Source of the DNA: Microbacterium mangrovi
GTDB lineage: Bacteria > Actinomycetota > Actinomycetes > Actinomycetales > Microbacteriaceae
Assembly (NCBI RefSeq): GCF_000802305.1
Contig: NZ_JTDK01000001.1
Span: 124,001 to 188,000, forward strand
DNA length: 64,000 bases
Direction: 5' to 3'
How positions within the stretch are numbered: position 1 is the first letter of the stretch; each line of letters starts with the position of its first letter. The position numbers were made by a program, and so were the translations under genes. Under the pieces are notes generated by a model, which worked only from the letters and a program-made list of their open reading frames with translations, was not told where the DNA came from and made no database searches. Shown piece after piece: positions 7,092 through 17,306 of the stretch.

Positions 7092-8762
7092 ATGGGCACC
7101 GAGGCTCCGATCCTCACGAAGATCCGGGCATCCGTCATCGGCGACGACCAGGTCATGCACGGACCGTTCGGCGCCCGGCGGGTGACCTACGCGGACTACA
7201 CGGCATCCGGGCGCGCGCTGACGTTCATCGAGGACTTCGTGCGCGACGAGGTGCTGCCCCGCTACGCGAACACCCACTCCGAATCCAGCGGCACCGGCCT
7301 GCAGACCACCCGTCTGCGCGAGGATGCCCGCGCGATCATCCACCGCTCGGTGCACGGCACCGACGACACGGTCGTGCTCTTCGCCGGGAACGGGGCGACG
7401 GGGGCGATCAACAAGCTCGTCGGCATCCTCGGGCTGCGGATCCCCGCCGAGCTCGACCGCCGGTTCGGCCTGTCGCAGCAGATCCCGTCGGCGCAGCGTC
7501 CGGTGGTGTTCGTGGGGCCCTACGAGCATCACAGCAACGAACTGCCCTGGCGGGAGTCGATCGCCGACGTCGTGACCATCCCGGAGGATGCCGCCGGCCA
7601 CATCTCGCAGGACACCCTCACCGCCGAGCTCGAACGGTTCGCCGACCGGCCCCTGAAGATCGGATCTTTCAGCGCGGCCAGCAACGTGACCGGCATCCTC
7701 TCGGACACCGCGCAGATCACCGCGCTGCTGCACGAGCACGACGCCCTCGCATTCTGGGACTACGCCGCCGCCGGGCCGTACATCGACATCGACATCGCGG
7801 CGACCGGGATGGATGCCGTCTTCCTCTCGCCGCACAAGTTCATCGGCGGGCCCGGAACACCGGGCGTGCTCGCGGTGCACCGGCGTCTGCTGGTGAACGG
7901 GGTCCCGGAGCAGGTGGGCGGTGGCACGGTCGCCTACGTGAACACGAACGAGCACCGCTACCTCGACGACCCGGTGCGCCGCGAGGAGGCCGGAACCCCG
8001 GCGATCATCGAATCGATCCGCGCCGGGCTGGTCTTCGCCCTCAAAGACCACGTGGGCGTCGACGTCATCCGCGAGCGGGAGGCGTTCTTCCTGGCCCGGG
8101 CCCGTGCGGTATGGAGCGAGCATCCCGCGATCCAGGTGCTCGGCAACGCGTCGGCGGAGCGCCTGTCGATCCTGTCGTTCGTGGTCACCGCGCCGAGCGG
8201 GCGGTATCTGCACCACAACGTCGTCGTCGCCATGCTCAACGACCTGTTCGGCATCCAGGCCCGGGGAGGATGCTCGTGCGCCGGCCCCTACGGGCATCGC
8301 CTGCTCGGGATCGACCTGGCCCGCTCGCACGAGTTCGAGAGGGAGATCGTGCTCGGCTGCGAGGGCATCAAGCCCGGCTGGGTGCGGGTGAGCTTCAACT
8401 ACTTCCTGAGCGACGTCGTGTTCCGCTACGTGGTGGATGCCGTGGCCCTCGTCGCCGACCTCGGCTACCGGCTGGTGCCGCACTACCGGTTCGACCCGAT
8501 GAGCGGGCTCTGGCACCACGAGCACGGACTCGTCGAACCGCCCCTGCGCCTCGCCGACGTGCGCTGGGGCCCGAACGGCAACCTCGTGCATCCGCACGAC
8601 GAGCACACCGCCGGAGAGGACGCCCTCGCCGGCTACCTCGCCGAGGCCCGCACCCTGCTGGAGGGGCTGCCCGAGCCGGGGCCCGACGAGGGCGCGCAGC
8701 TGGATGCCGACTTCGAGCACCTGCGCTGGTTCGACCTGCCCGCGGCATCCCTGGGGGAGTGA
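7092..8762 (+). CDS. Class V aminotransferase-fold PLP enzyme
   Basis: A 556-aa fold-type I PLP enzyme related to cysteine desulfurases, selenocysteine lyases and isopenicillin-N epimerases. The Schiff-base lysine is K249 in LSPHKFIGGPG. The FAGNGATGAIN phosphate-binding loop and an aspartate in WDYAAAG are present. GGCSCAGPY at about residues 392-400 carries two Cys where desulfurases have their catalytic Cys. It is longer than typical SufS by a C-terminal extension of about 100 residues. Reaction unknown. It stands alone, with repeats on both sides. Confidence 0.8.
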   Translation: MGTEAPILTKIRASVIGDDQVMHGPFGARRVTYADYTASGRALTFIEDFVRDEVLPRYANTHSESSGTGLQTTRLREDARAIIHRSVHGTDDTVVLFAGNGATGAINKLVGILGLRIPAELDRRFGLSQQIPSAQRPVVFVGPYEHHSNELPWRESIADVVTIPEDAAGHISQDTLTAELERFADRPLKIGSFSAASNVTGILSDTAQITALLHEHDALAFWDYAAAGPYIDIDIAATGMDAVFLSPHKFIGGPGTPGVLAVHRRLLVNGVPEQVGGGTVAYVNTNEHRYLDDPVRREEAGTPAIIESIRAGLVFALKDHVGVDVIREREAFFLARARAVWSEHPAIQVLGNASAERLSILSFVVTAPSGRYLHHNVVVAMLNDLFGIQARGGCSCAGPYGHRLLGIDLARSHEFEREIVLGCEGIKPGWVRVSFNYFLSDVVFRYVVDAVALVADLGYRLVPHYRFDPMSGLWHHEHGLVEPPLRLADVRWGPNGNLVHPHDEHTAGEDALAGYLAEARTLLEGLPEPGPDEGAQLDADFEHLRWFDLPAASLGE

Positions 8763-8925
8763 AGTCCGGGCCTGGCCAGGTCCGGCGAAACAGGGCTTCT
8801 CCGACGAGCCGTGTCGGCGCCGGGTGTGTTTCGTCGGCGTTGGCCTGTCTCGCCTCAGGCCGGTGGACGCGTTTCGTCTCGCTGCGAGGAGCGCAGCGAC
8901 GAGACGAAACGGGTCGGGCAGCATC
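8760..8925. repeat. Mixed R3 and R1 repeats
   Basis: An R3-like block at 8765-8865 (GGCGAAACAGGGC, GTGTCGGCGCC, TTTCGTCGGCG, GCCTGTCTCGCC) is followed at about 8870-8910 by a compact R1 palindrome in which CGTTTCGTCTCG and CGAGACGAAACG face each other. The rest of the gap to 9018 holds only the promoter and Shine-Dalgarno of the permease. Confidence 0.6.
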
Positions 8926-9018
8926 AGTTCCGTTGATCCAGTGGGTCGGGGACATGTATTGGCGCGATGCGGTCGGGTGCGGTTGACTCGACGCCGTACC
9001 CGGACAGAGGAGTCCCCC

Positions 9019-10554
9019 ATGAGCGCACCCGACATGAGCGCCCCCGACCTCGAGACCTCCGACATCCGCACCCAGCACTTCCGCAAGACGCTGGGGCGGA
9101 TCGACATCATCCTGCTCTCGATCAGCGCGATCATCGCGATCGACACGATCGCCGCGATCGCCGCCGGCGGCGGGGCCGAGGCGTTCACGTGGACGCTCGT
9201 GATCGGCGTCTTCTTCCTGTTCCCCTATGCGCTCGTCGTCGCCGAGCTGGGCAGCACGTTCCACGGCGAGGGCGGGCCGTTCGTGTGGGTGCGGCTCGCC
9301 TACGGCAAGCTGGCATCCGCGATCTCGACCATGTTCTACTGGATCACCAACCCGCTGTGGATGGGCGGATCGCTCGTGTTCGTCGCCGCGCTGACCTGGG
9401 ACACCTACATCTCACCGCTGCCGTCGGGCAGCGCCGGCGACTACGTCTTCAAGATGGTCTTCATCTGGGTGGCGATCGCAACCGCGATCATCGGCCTGCA
9501 GTACGGCAAGCACATCGTGGCAGCCGGCGGCATCGTCAAGGTCGCCCTGCTGGTGATCTTCGTCGTCACGGTGGGCATCTATGCCGTGAAGTACGGGGTG
9601 CACGGCTACGCGGTGGGCGACTTCTCGCCGACCGTCGGCGGGTTCCTCGCGGTCGTGCCGGTGATCCTGTTCGCGGTCGTCGGCTTCGAGGCCCCGAACG
9701 GCGCGGCCGAGGAGATGCGCGACCCGCAGAAGGACGTGCCGAAGGCCGTGGCATCCTCGGGTCTCATCTCGATCCTCTGCTACCTGATCCCGATCTTCGC
9801 GATCCTCGCGGTGCTGCCGGCCAGCAAGGTGCAGGGCGCATCCGGCCTGCTGGATTCGTTCAAAGAGGTCTTCAAGGTCTACGGGCCCGCGGCCGGCCCG
9901 CTGATGTGGATCGCGGCCGTGCTGTTCATCTTCGTAGTGCTGACCCAGGCGTCGGCCTGGATGATCGCCTCCGACCGGGTGCAGGCCGCGGCCGCCGCCG
10001 ACGGCGCGTTCTTCCGCTACTTCGGGAAGTTCTCCCCGCGCCTGGGCACCCCGGTGCGCATGAACCTGCTGTCGGGCATCGTCGCGACCGTGTTCTGCAT
10101 CGCCGCCACCATGCTGTTCAGCGGCAGCACCGCCACGGCGAACATCTTCAACGTGGTGCTCATCATCGCGATCTCGACGCTGCTGCTGTCGTACCTCGTC
10201 ATCTTCCCGACGGTCATCAAGCTGCGCCGCGCCTACCCCGACGTGAAGCGGCCGTTCCGCATCCCCGGCGGCACCGCCGGACTGTGGATCTGCACGGTCG
10301 TGATCTACGCCTGGGTCGTGCTCGGCTCGTGGGTGGCGGTGTTCCCCGGCACCCTGGAGAAGCTTCTCGGAGTGAAGTACGACTTCCACGAGATCTGGGG
10401 CGTCGACCAGGTCACGTTCGAGGTGTTCACCATCGCGACCCTGCTGGTGATCGCCGCGCTCGCCGTCGTCGGCTACCTCTGGGAGCGCCGTCGCGGCCGG
10501 GATGCCGGCACCGAGATCAGCGACGAAGAACTCGCCGTCATGGTCGGCGACTGA
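9019..10554 (+). CDS. APC-superfamily amino acid/amine permease
   Basis: A 511-aa inner-membrane transporter with about 12 hydrophobic helices, of the amino acid-polyamine-organocation superfamily. The N-terminal LGRIDIILLSISAIIAIDT segment and the FEAPNGAAEEMRDPQKDVPKA loop are typical. AGAGGAG lies 7 nt upstream of the ATG. It sits 48 bp before a copper amine oxidase gene on the same strand, so it probably imports the amine that the oxidase deaminates. Confidence 0.85.
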   Translation: MSAPDMSAPDLETSDIRTQHFRKTLGRIDIILLSISAIIAIDTIAAIAAGGGAEAFTWTLVIGVFFLFPYALVVAELGSTFHGEGGPFVWVRLAYGKLASAISTMFYWITNPLWMGGSLVFVAALTWDTYISPLPSGSAGDYVFKMVFIWVAIATAIIGLQYGKHIVAAGGIVKVALLVIFVVTVGIYAVKYGVHGYAVGDFSPTVGGFLAVVPVILFAVVGFEAPNGAAEEMRDPQKDVPKAVASSGLISILCYLIPIFAILAVLPASKVQGASGLLDSFKEVFKVYGPAAGPLMWIAAVLFIFVVLTQASAWMIASDRVQAAAAADGAFFRYFGKFSPRLGTPVRMNLLSGIVATVFCIAATMLFSGSTATANIFNVVLIIAISTLLLSYLVIFPTVIKLRRAYPDVKRPFRIPGGTAGLWICTVVIYAWVVLGSWVAVFPGTLEKLLGVKYDFHEIWGVDQVTFEVFTIATLLVIAALAVVGYLWERRRGRDAGTEISDEELAVMVGD

Positions 10555-10602
10555 CGCCCCGCGCTTTCGTTACCGAGCTTTTCGATACAAGGAGACACCA
10601 TC

Positions 10603-12549
10603 GTGACTGAGCTTCTCGCCACGCCGACCGTGCGTCGCACGCACCCCCTCGACCCGCTGGATGCCGCCGAGATCACCGCGGTCCGCGACCACCTCGTCGC
10701 GGAGGGACGCCTGGGCGACACCGTCCGCGTCGCCTACCTGGGCCTGAAGGACCCGGCCAAGGCCGAACTGCGCGATGCCGGCAGCCGCCCGAACCGCCGC
10801 GCCCGCGTCATCCTGCTCGACACCGCCACCGGCGACACCACCGACCTCGTCGTCGACCTCACGGCGGGCGAGACGATCCGCGCCACCGCCGTGGATCCCG
10901 CGCTCGTCGGCCAGGCCCCGGTGCTGCTGGAGGAGTTCGCCGCGATCGAGGACATCCTCGCTCAGGATGCCGGCTGGATCGAAGCCCTGGCATCCCGCGG
11001 GCTGGAGCCCGGCGATGTGCGCGTCGCACCGCTGTCGGCGGGCATCTTCGACTACGAGGGCGAAGAGGGCAAGCGCCTGCTGCGCGGGCTCGCGTTCCTG
11101 CAGCGGGATGCCGCCGACTACGCGTGGGGACACCCGGTCGACCAGCTGGTCGCCTTCGTCGACATGATCGAGCGCCGCGTGGTGCGCATCATCGACGACG
11201 GGCCGGTTCCGATCCCGCTCACCAACGGCAACTTCGAGGACCCCGAGCTCACCGGCCCACTGCGCACCGACCTCAAGCCCATCGTCATCACCCAGCCGGA
11301 GGGGCCGAGCTTCACCCTCGAGGGCAACGTGCTGCGCTGGCAGAAGTGGGAGCTCCACGTCGGGTTCGACGCCCGCGAAGGGCTCGTGCTCAGCCAGATC
11401 GGCTTCGACGACCACGGCACGCGCCGGTCGGTCATCGACCGGGCATCCATCGCGGAGATGGTCGTCCCCTACGGCGACCCGGCACCGTACCGGTCGTGGC
11501 AGAACTACTTCGACACCGGCGAGTACCTCGTCGGCCGCGACGCGAACTCGCTCGAACTCGGCTGCGACTGCCTCGGCGAGATCACCTACCTGACGCCGGT
11601 GGTCGCCGACGACTTCGGCAACCCGCGTGAGATCCCGCAGGCGATCTGCATCCACGAGGAGGACTACGGCCTGCTCTGGAAGCACACCGACGAGTGGGCG
11701 AACCACGCCTCCACCCGCCGCCAGCGCCGGCTCGTGGTGAGCTTCTTCACCACGGTCGGAAACTACGACTACGGGTTCTACTGGTACCTGTACCTGGACG
11801 GCACCATCCAGTTCGAGGCGAAGGCCACCGGCATCGTGTTCACCGCCCGCTACCCCGAGGGCGACTACCCGTACGCCTCGCGGATCGCGCCCGGGCTCGC
11901 CGCTCCGTACCACCAGCACATCTTCTGCGCGCGCCTGGACATGGCCGTGGACGGCGGCGCCAACGCCGTGCACGAGCTCGACCTCAAGCGCGTGCCGAAG
12001 GGTGTGGGCAACCCACACGGCAACGCGTTCACGCGGCAGCGCACGGTGCTGGGGACCGAGGCGGACGGACGCCGCAAGGCCGACGGATCGGTCGGGCGCG
12101 TCTGGGAGATCGTCAACACCGAGAAGACGAACGTCGTCGGCGAGCCGACCGCGTACACCCTCTTCCCCGAGGGGCAGCCGACGCTCGCGATGGCAGACGA
12201 CTCGTCCATCGCCCGGCGTGCCGCCTTCGCGACCGAGCACCTCTGGGTCACCCGCTTCGACGAGGAGGAGCGCTACCCCGCCGGGGACTTCGTCAACCAG
12301 AGCGTCGGCAGCGCGGGGCTTCCGGAGTACGTCGCACAGGACCGCGACATCGACGGGCAGAACATCGTGCTGTGGCACAGCTTCGGGCTCACGCACTTCC
12401 CCCGCACCGAGGACTGGCCGATCATGCCCGTCGACTACACCGGCTTCACGCTGAAGCCGACCGGCTTCTTCGACCAGAACCCGGCGCTGGACGTGCCCGC
12501 TCCGACCCCCGCGCGCGGCCACTGCGCCGAGGAGGAGTGCCACTGCTGA
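10603..12549 (+). CDS. Copper-containing primary amine oxidase
   Basis: A 648-aa quinoprotein that oxidises primary amines to aldehydes with release of ammonia and H2O2. The topaquinone precursor is Y388 in the TVGNYDYG motif (T-x-x-N-Y-D), and the catalytic base is D304 in [10 protein letters not shown]. Copper ligands are seen in HQHIF and in a later [12 protein letters not shown]. The length is normal for bacterial tyramine or histamine oxidases. No signal peptide is present, so it is cytosolic, consistent with the permease upstream. The start is GTG with GGAG 8 nt before it. A Cys/His-rich tail (HCAEEECHC) ends the protein. Confidence 0.92.
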   Translation: MTELLATPTVRRTHPLDPLDAAEITAVRDHLVAEGRLGDTVRVAYLGLKDPAKAELRDAGSRPNRRARVILLDTATGDTTDLVVDLTAGETIRATAVDPALVGQAPVLLEEFAAIEDILAQDAGWIEALASRGLEPGDVRVAPLSAGIFDYEGEEGKRLLRGLAFLQRDAADYAWGHPVDQLVAFVDMIERRVVRIIDDGPVPIPLTNGNFEDPELTGPLRTDLKPIVITQPEGPSFTLEGNVLRWQKWELHVGFDAREGLVLSQIGFDDHGTRRSVIDRASIAEMVVPYGDPAPYRSWQNYFDTGEYLVGRDANSLELGCDCLGEITYLTPVVADDFGNPREIPQAICIHEEDYGLLWKHTDEWANHASTRRQRRLVVSFFTTVGNYDYGFYWYLYLDGTIQFEAKATGIVFTARYPEGDYPYASRIAPGLAAPYHQHIFCARLDMAVDGGANAVHELDLKRVPKGVGNPHGNAFTRQRTVLGTEADGRRKADGSVGRVWEIVNTEKTNVVGEPTAYTLFPEGQPTLAMADDSSIARRAAFATEHLWVTRFDEEERYPAGDFVNQSVGSAGLPEYVAQDRDIDGQNIVLWHSFGLTHFPRTEDWPIMPVDYTGFTLKPTGFFDQNPALDVPAPTPARGHCAEEECHC

Positions 12550-12551
12550 CG

Positions 12552-12730
12552 CCGACGCGTTTCGTCTCGGTCGCGCTGCGCGCGTCCTCGCTCAACGACC
12601 GGGAGCGTGCGCGCTGAGCCTGTCGAAGCGCAAGACCCCCGGTGCGACTGCCCTTCGACAGGCTCAGGGCGCTGATGCGGGCGTGCCGAGCCCGACGCGT
12701 TTCTTCTCGGTCGCGCTGGCGCGTCCTCGC
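12552..12730. repeat. R1 and R2 repeats between convergent genes
   Basis: R1 copies at about 12557-12602 and 12696-12742 (CGTTTCGTCTCGG with CTCAACGACCGGG) flank an R2 pair at 12610-12670 (GAGCCTGTCGAAGC and CCTTCGACAGGCTCAGG) that can fold into a hairpin. Apart from repeats nothing is seen between the amine oxidase and LysR genes. Confidence 0.7.
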
Positions 12731-13666
12731 TCAACGACCGGGGGCGACCGGAGGCGTGCCGAACAGCTCGCGGGCGAGGGAGGCGATCACCCGAGCCCGG
12801 GCGGTCGGGCGGACGTCCTTGACCCGGACGAAGCCGACCTCGAGGGATGCCACGGCGTTCTGGATCGGGATCGCGCGCAGCTCGCCGCCGTCGTAGGTAC
12901 GCGGCGACTGCGGGATGTGGTTCAGCACGGAGTACCCGTGCCCGCGCGCGACGAGGGAGCGGACCGTCTCGTAGCTGCGCGAGCTGTACCGGATGTGCGG
13001 GTCGAGGCCGGCATCCCGCAGCATCCCGAGGAAGTAGTCGCGCGAGTGCGCGAGGTCCAGCAGCACCAGGTCTTCGCCGGCGAGTTCCGCGAGCTTCAGG
13101 CGCTTGCGATGCGCGAAGCGGTGCTCGGCCGACACGATCACGTGCGGCGGGGCGTCGTACAGGTGGTCGAAGGCGAGGTCGTGCACGTCGCCGAAGTCGT
13201 ACGCGATCGCGCCCTCGACCGCCCCCGACAGCAGCAGCTCGATGGTGCCGTCGGCATCCGCCTCGATGATCTCGACGCGCAGGTCGGGATGCTCCTGCTC
13301 GACGCGCGAGATGAGCCGGGGCAGCACGAACGGCGCGATCGTCGTGAAGCACGCGAGCCGCAGCGTGCCGCGCACGTCGTGGTGCTGTCCGCGCACCGCG
13401 TCGGTCATCTCGTCGACCTGCGCGAGCAGGGACTGCGTGTCGCGCAGCAGCTGCTCGCCGGCATCCGTGAGGGCCAGCCCTTTGCTGCGCTGGCGGACGA
13501 ACAGCTGCACGCCCAGCGAGCGCTCCAGCTGGGCGATCGCGGTGGAGACCGCCGACTGGGCGACGTGCAGATCGAGGGATGCCTCGGTCATCGAGCGTCT
13601 CGTCGCCGCGGCGACGAAGTAGCGCAGCTGGACGAGGGTCATGTCGGGGCGGCCGAGACGTGCCAT
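12731..13666 (-). CDS. LysR-family regulator
   Basis: A 311-aa LysR-type regulator with an N-terminal winged helix-turn-helix at about residues 10-70 (TEASLDLHVAQSAVSTAIAQ) and a two-lobed effector domain. It is transcribed divergently from the flavoprotein that opens the 13.75-18.78 kb operon. A T-N11-A box lies in the 83-bp gap, so it is the probable activator of that operon. The inducer is unknown; an amine or a ring-opened metabolite would fit the neighbours. Confidence 0.88.
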   Translation of the reverse strand: MARLGRPDMTLVQLRYFVAAATRRSMTEASLDLHVAQSAVSTAIAQLERSLGVQLFVRQRSKGLALTDAGEQLLRDTQSLLAQVDEMTDAVRGQHHDVRGTLRLACFTTIAPFVLPRLISRVEQEHPDLRVEIIEADADGTIELLLSGAVEGAIAYDFGDVHDLAFDHLYDAPPHVIVSAEHRFAHRKRLKLAELAGEDLVLLDLAHSRDYFLGMLRDAGLDPHIRYSSRSYETVRSLVARGHGYSVLNHIPQSPRTYDGGELRAIPIQNAVASLEVGFVRVKDVRPTARARVIASLARELFGTPPVAPGR

Positions 13667-13677
13667 GCCGCCACAGT

Positions 13678-13692
13678 ATCAACAGAATTGAT
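13678..13692. promoter_or_regulatory. Candidate LysR operator
   Basis: ATCAACAGAATTGAT is an interrupted palindrome with the T-N11-A spacing (T13679, A13691) of LysR-type binding sites. It lies between the divergent lysR gene and the flavoprotein operon, 58 bp before the flavoprotein ATG. Confidence 0.65.
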
Positions 13693-13749
13693 GCAGCACG
13701 TCGAGTTTGTGAAGTGTACAGATGCAATCGCGGCCGGGACGATCGAAGC

Positions 13750-15039
13750 ATGGAAGAGACCGAAGTACTCGTCGTCGGCGGGGGCCAGGCCGGCATCGCG
13801 ATGAGTGAGCATCTGACCCGCGGGGGCGTGCCCCACATCGTCGTGGAGCGCGATCGCGTCGCCGAGCGGTGGCGCTCGTGGCGCTGGGACTCGCTGGTCG
13901 CGAACGGCCCCGCCTGGCACGACCGCTTTCCCGGCATGGAGTTCGACCTCGACCCCGACGCGTTCGCCGGCAAGGACGAGGTCGCCGAATACCTGACCGC
14001 GTACGCCGCGAACTTCGGGGCGCCGATCCGCACCGGCGTGGAGGTCACCTCCGTCCGCAAGAACGCGGGCGCGCCGGGATTCCGCGCCGTGACGTCCCAG
14101 GGCACCATCGCAGCGCGGTACGTCGTCGCAGCGACCGGGCCGTTCCAGACCCCGATCGTCCCGCAGGTCGTGCCGGCGTCGGCCGGCATCCACCAGATCC
14201 ACTCCAGCGCGTACCACCGTCCGGGCCAGCTGCCCGAGGGCGGCGTGCTCGTGGTCGGGGCCGGATCGTCGGGCGTGCAGATCGCCGACGAGCTGCGCGC
14301 CTCCGGCCGCGAGGTCTTCCTCGCCGTCGGCCCGCACGACCGGCCCCCGCGCAGCTACCGCGGCCGCGACTTCTGCTACTGGCTGGGCGTGCTCGGCAAG
14401 TGGGATGCCGCGACGCCCGCGGCCGGGGCGGAGCACGTCACGATCGCGGTGTCCGGCGCGAACGGCGGCCGCACCGTCGACTTCCGCCGGCTCGCGGCAT
14501 CCGGAATCACCCTGCTCGGACGCGCGGGCGCCTACGCCGACGGCGTCCTGGCGTTCGCACCCGACCTGGCGAAGAACATCGCCGCCGGCGACGCGAACTA
14601 CCTGGGCCTGTTGCAGGAGGCCGACGCCTTCATCGCCCGCAACGGCCTCGACCTTCCCGAGGAGCCCGCGGCGCACGTGCTCGGCCCCGATCCGCTCTGC
14701 GTCACGGACCCGATCCTGCAGCTCGATCTGGAGCGGGCCGGCATCACGAGCATCGTCTGGGCGACCGGATTCGGCGCCGACTACGGCTGGCTGGAGGTCG
14801 ACACGTTCGACGAGCGCGGCCGCCCCCGCCACCAGCGCGGAGTGTCAGCCGAGCCGGGCGTGTACTTCCTGGGGCTGCCGTGGCAGTCCCGCCGCGGGTC
14901 GAGCTTCATCTGGGGCGTGTGGCACGACGCCAAGTACCTCGCCGACCAGATCGCGATCCAGCGCGGCTACCGCGCCTACGACGACGCCCACCCGACGGCA
15001 TCCGAGCCCGTCCTCGCCACCACCGGAGCATCCCGATGA
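13750..15039 (+). CDS. FAD/NAD(P)-dependent flavoprotein (monooxygenase-like)
   Basis: A 429-aa two-dinucleotide-domain flavoprotein. GGGQAGIAMSEHL near the N-terminus binds FAD and GAGSSGVQIADEL at about residues 175-187 binds NAD(P)H. The ATGF and WGVWHDAKY C-terminal segments match the Baeyer-Villiger/flavin monooxygenase group (CzcO/YwjB-like). It is the first gene of an operon with coupled stops and starts. It may N- or C-oxygenate the substrate before the hydrolases act, but substrate is not readable from sequence. Confidence 0.8.
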   Translation: MEETEVLVVGGGQAGIAMSEHLTRGGVPHIVVERDRVAERWRSWRWDSLVANGPAWHDRFPGMEFDLDPDAFAGKDEVAEYLTAYAANFGAPIRTGVEVTSVRKNAGAPGFRAVTSQGTIAARYVVAATGPFQTPIVPQVVPASAGIHQIHSSAYHRPGQLPEGGVLVVGAGSSGVQIADELRASGREVFLAVGPHDRPPRSYRGRDFCYWLGVLGKWDAATPAAGAEHVTIAVSGANGGRTVDFRRLAASGITLLGRAGAYADGVLAFAPDLAKNIAAGDANYLGLLQEADAFIARNGLDLPEEPAAHVLGPDPLCVTDPILQLDLERAGITSIVWATGFGADYGWLEVDTFDERGRPRHQRGVSAEPGVYFLGLPWQSRRGSSFIWGVWHDAKYLADQIAIQRGYRAYDDAHPTASEPVLATTGASR

Positions 15040-15482
15040 CCCACCACACCCGCATCCGCCCGTTCAACACCAAGGAGACCTACCCCGAGCAGAACCTCGA
15101 CAACGACCTGTGCCAGGCCGTCGTCGCGGGCGGCGTCGTGTACCTGCGCGGTCAGATCGGGCAGGACCTCGAGACCCGCGAGTCGGTCGGCATCGGCGAC
15201 GTCGAGGCGCAGGCCGAGAAGGCGATGGCGAACATCGCGATGCTGCTCGACGAGGCCGGGTCGTCGCTCGAGGACATCGTCAAGGTCGTCGTGTACATCA
15301 TCGACCCGCGCTACCGCGAGACCGTCTATCAGGTCATGGGCCGGTGGCTGAAGGGCGTGTTCCCGGTCTCGACCGGCATCGTCGTGAGCGCCCTGGCCCG
15401 CCCCGAGTGGCTCGTCGAGATCGACGCCACCGCCGTCATCTCCGACAGCGCCGCGAGCCTGCCGAAGGGCGGCGAGCGGTGA
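15036..15482 (+). CDS. RidA-family protein
   Basis: A 148-aa protein of the Rid (YjgF/YER057c/UK114) family. RidA itself hydrolyses reactive enamine and imine intermediates. The N-terminal beta-strand region and the SSLEDIVKVVVYIIDP segment are characteristic. The ATG overlaps the upstream stop as ATGA, so the genes are translationally coupled. A role as imine or aminoacrylate hydrolase in this catabolic operon is inference. The usual RidA arginine is not placed with confidence, so a non-RidA subfamily is possible. Confidence 0.82.
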   Translation: MTHHTRIRPFNTKETYPEQNLDNDLCQAVVAGGVVYLRGQIGQDLETRESVGIGDVEAQAEKAMANIAMLLDEAGSSLEDIVKVVVYIIDPRYRETVYQVMGRWLKGVFPVSTGIVVSALARPEWLVEIDATAVISDSAASLPKGGER

Positions 15483-16150
15483 CGTTCTCGATCGTCGCGC
15501 GCGACGAGACCGGCGCGTTCGGGTCGGCCATCTGCTCCTCGTCGCCCGCGGTCGCGGCGCGCTGCGTGCACCTCGAAGACGGCATCGGAGCGGTGAACTC
15601 GCAGAACATCACCGACCCGAGGCTCGGGCCGGCGGTGCTGCACCGGCTGCACTCGCGGATGTCCGCGAGCCAGGCGCTGCAGGCCGTCGTCGACACCGCC
15701 AAGCACATCGAGTTCCGGCAGATCCTGGTGGTGGATGCCGCGGGCCGCACCGCCGCCCACTCCGGTCCGCGGGCGCTCGGCGTGTTCGGCGACGCCGCGG
15801 GTTCCGGGGTCGTCGCGGGCGGCAACATGCTGGCCGCGGCCGAGATCCCGCAGCTCATGGTGGACGCCTACGCCGCCGCCTCCGGCGACCTCGAGGTGCG
15901 CCTGCTCGCGGCGATGAACGCGGCGCGGGATGCCGGAGGCGAGGCGGGTCCGGTGCACTCGGCGGGGCTCTCGGTCGTGCGGGATGCCGGCTGGCGCGTC
16001 ACCGACCTGCGCGTGGACTGGACCGAGGGCGACCCGATCGCCGAGCTCGGCGATCTGCTGGCGCTGTGGATGCCGCAGCGCGACGACTACGTCACGCGGG
16101 GCCTCGACCCGTCGCTCGCGCCGTCATACGGAGTGCCCGGCGATGAGTGA
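15479..16150 (+). CDS. DUF1028 family protein
   Basis: A 223-aa protein starting VTFSIVARDE, the invariant opening of the DUF1028 family, which has an Ntn-hydrolase-like fold. The start GTG overlaps the RidA stop (GTGA), and its own stop overlaps the ATG of the M20 gene by 8 nt. DUF1028 genes often sit beside RidA and amidohydrolase genes, which suggests an amide- or peptide-cleaving role in the same pathway. Activity is not established here. Confidence 0.8.
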   Translation: MTFSIVARDETGAFGSAICSSSPAVAARCVHLEDGIGAVNSQNITDPRLGPAVLHRLHSRMSASQALQAVVDTAKHIEFRQILVVDAAGRTAAHSGPRALGVFGDAAGSGVVAGGNMLAAAEIPQLMVDAYAAASGDLEVRLLAAMNAARDAGGEAGPVHSAGLSVVRDAGWRVTDLRVDWTEGDPIAELGDLLALWMPQRDDYVTRGLDPSLAPSYGVPGDE

Positions 16151-17306
16151 GCGGCTCAAGGATCGCGTCGCCGAGCGGCTCGCCGAGGTCGCCGACGAGC
16201 TGGTGACGCTCTCGAACGAGCTCCACGCCGACCCGGAGCTCGGCTGGCAGGAGGTGCGGTCGTCGGCGCGGGTCGCCGCCGTCCTGGAACGGCACGGGTT
16301 CACGATCGAGCAGCCCTACCTGGGACTTGCGACCGCGTTCCGCGCGGTCCGCGGATCGGGCGACGGCTTCACCGTCGGCTTCCTCGCGGAATACGACGCG
16401 CTCCCCGGACTCGGGCACGCGTGCGGGCACAACCTCATCTCGGCCATGAGCGTCGGCGGCGCGATCGCGCTCGCCGGGGTCGCCGACGAGCTCGGCATCA
16501 CCGTCGAGGTGATCGGCACCCCGGCCGAGGAGGGCTACGGCGGCAAGATCGAGCTGCTCGAGCGCGGCGCGTTCACCGAGCTCGACTTCGCGCTGATGGC
16601 GCACCCCGCGCCGGTCGACGTCGCCGAGGCCGAGCCGTTCGCGGTGGCGCACTGGCACGTCCGCTACGACGGCAAGGCGGCGCATGCGGCGGCCTATCCG
16701 GAACGCGGCGTCAACGCGAACGACGCCTTCCTCCTCGCGCAGACCGCCATCGCCCTGCTGCGCCAGCAGCTGCCGCCGGGCGTGCGCGTGCACGGCGTGC
16801 AGACCCGCGGCGGCGAGGCGCCCAACGCGATCCCCGAGCGCACCGAGGGGCGCTGGTACGTGCGCGCGGACAGCACGGCGAAGCTGCTCGAGATCGAGAA
16901 GCGCGTGCTGAACTGCTTCGAGGCGGGTGCGCTCGCGACCGGTGCCGCGCTGACGGTGACCCCCGAGGGCGGCCGCTACTCCGAGATGCGAACCGATGCG
17001 GAGGCCCTCGACCTCTACCGCGCCAACGCCGTCGCCCTGGGCCGCGACTTCGACGTCGACCCGATCGCGGCGACCATGAACCGCGCCTCGACCGACATGG
17101 GCAACGTGTCGCAGGTCGTGAACGCCATCCATCCGTACATCGGCGTCGGCGGCGACGCGAGCAACCATCAACTCGAATTCGCGCAGGCGTGCGTCGGCGA
17201 GGCCGCCGAACAGACCCTGCGCGACGGCGCCGTCGCTCTGGCCTGGACCGCGCTGGACGTGGCCCGCAGCCGGGCTGCGGCATCCCCTGAAGGAGAACGA
17301 GCATGA
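16143..17306 (+). CDS. M20-family amidohydrolase/carboxypeptidase
   Basis: A 387-aa di-metal hydrolase of the M20D type (AbgB/p-aminobenzoyl-glutamate hydrolase and N-acyl amino acid amidohydrolase-like). Features are ELHADPELGWQE, the metal ligand segment ACGHNL, the Glu pair in TPAEEGYGGK, a HAAAYP dimerisation segment and a later HPYIGVGGDASNH. It lacks a signal peptide. It is embedded in the coupled operon and probably cleaves an amide bond to release the amine or acid passed to the aldehyde dehydrogenase. Confidence 0.85.
   Translation: MSERLKDRVAERLAEVADELVTLSNELHADPELGWQEVRSSARVAAVLERHGFTIEQPYLGLATAFRAVRGSGDGFTVGFLAEYDALPGLGHACGHNLISAMSVGGAIALAGVADELGITVEVIGTPAEEGYGGKIELLERGAFTELDFALMAHPAPVDVAEAEPFAVAHWHVRYDGKAAHAAAYPERGVNANDAFLLAQTAIALLRQQLPPGVRVHGVQTRGGEAPNAIPERTEGRWYVRADSTAKLLEIEKRVLNCFEAGALATGAALTVTPEGGRYSEMRTDAEALDLYRANAVALGRDFDVDPIAATMNRASTDMGNVSQVVNAIHPYIGVGGDASNHQLEFAQACVGEAAEQTLRDGAVALAWTALDVARSRAAASPEGERA

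Noticed and set aside
8143..9188. Minus-strand open frames over the class V aminotransferase
   Set aside because: Frames match only the reverse of the real gene and lack start signals.
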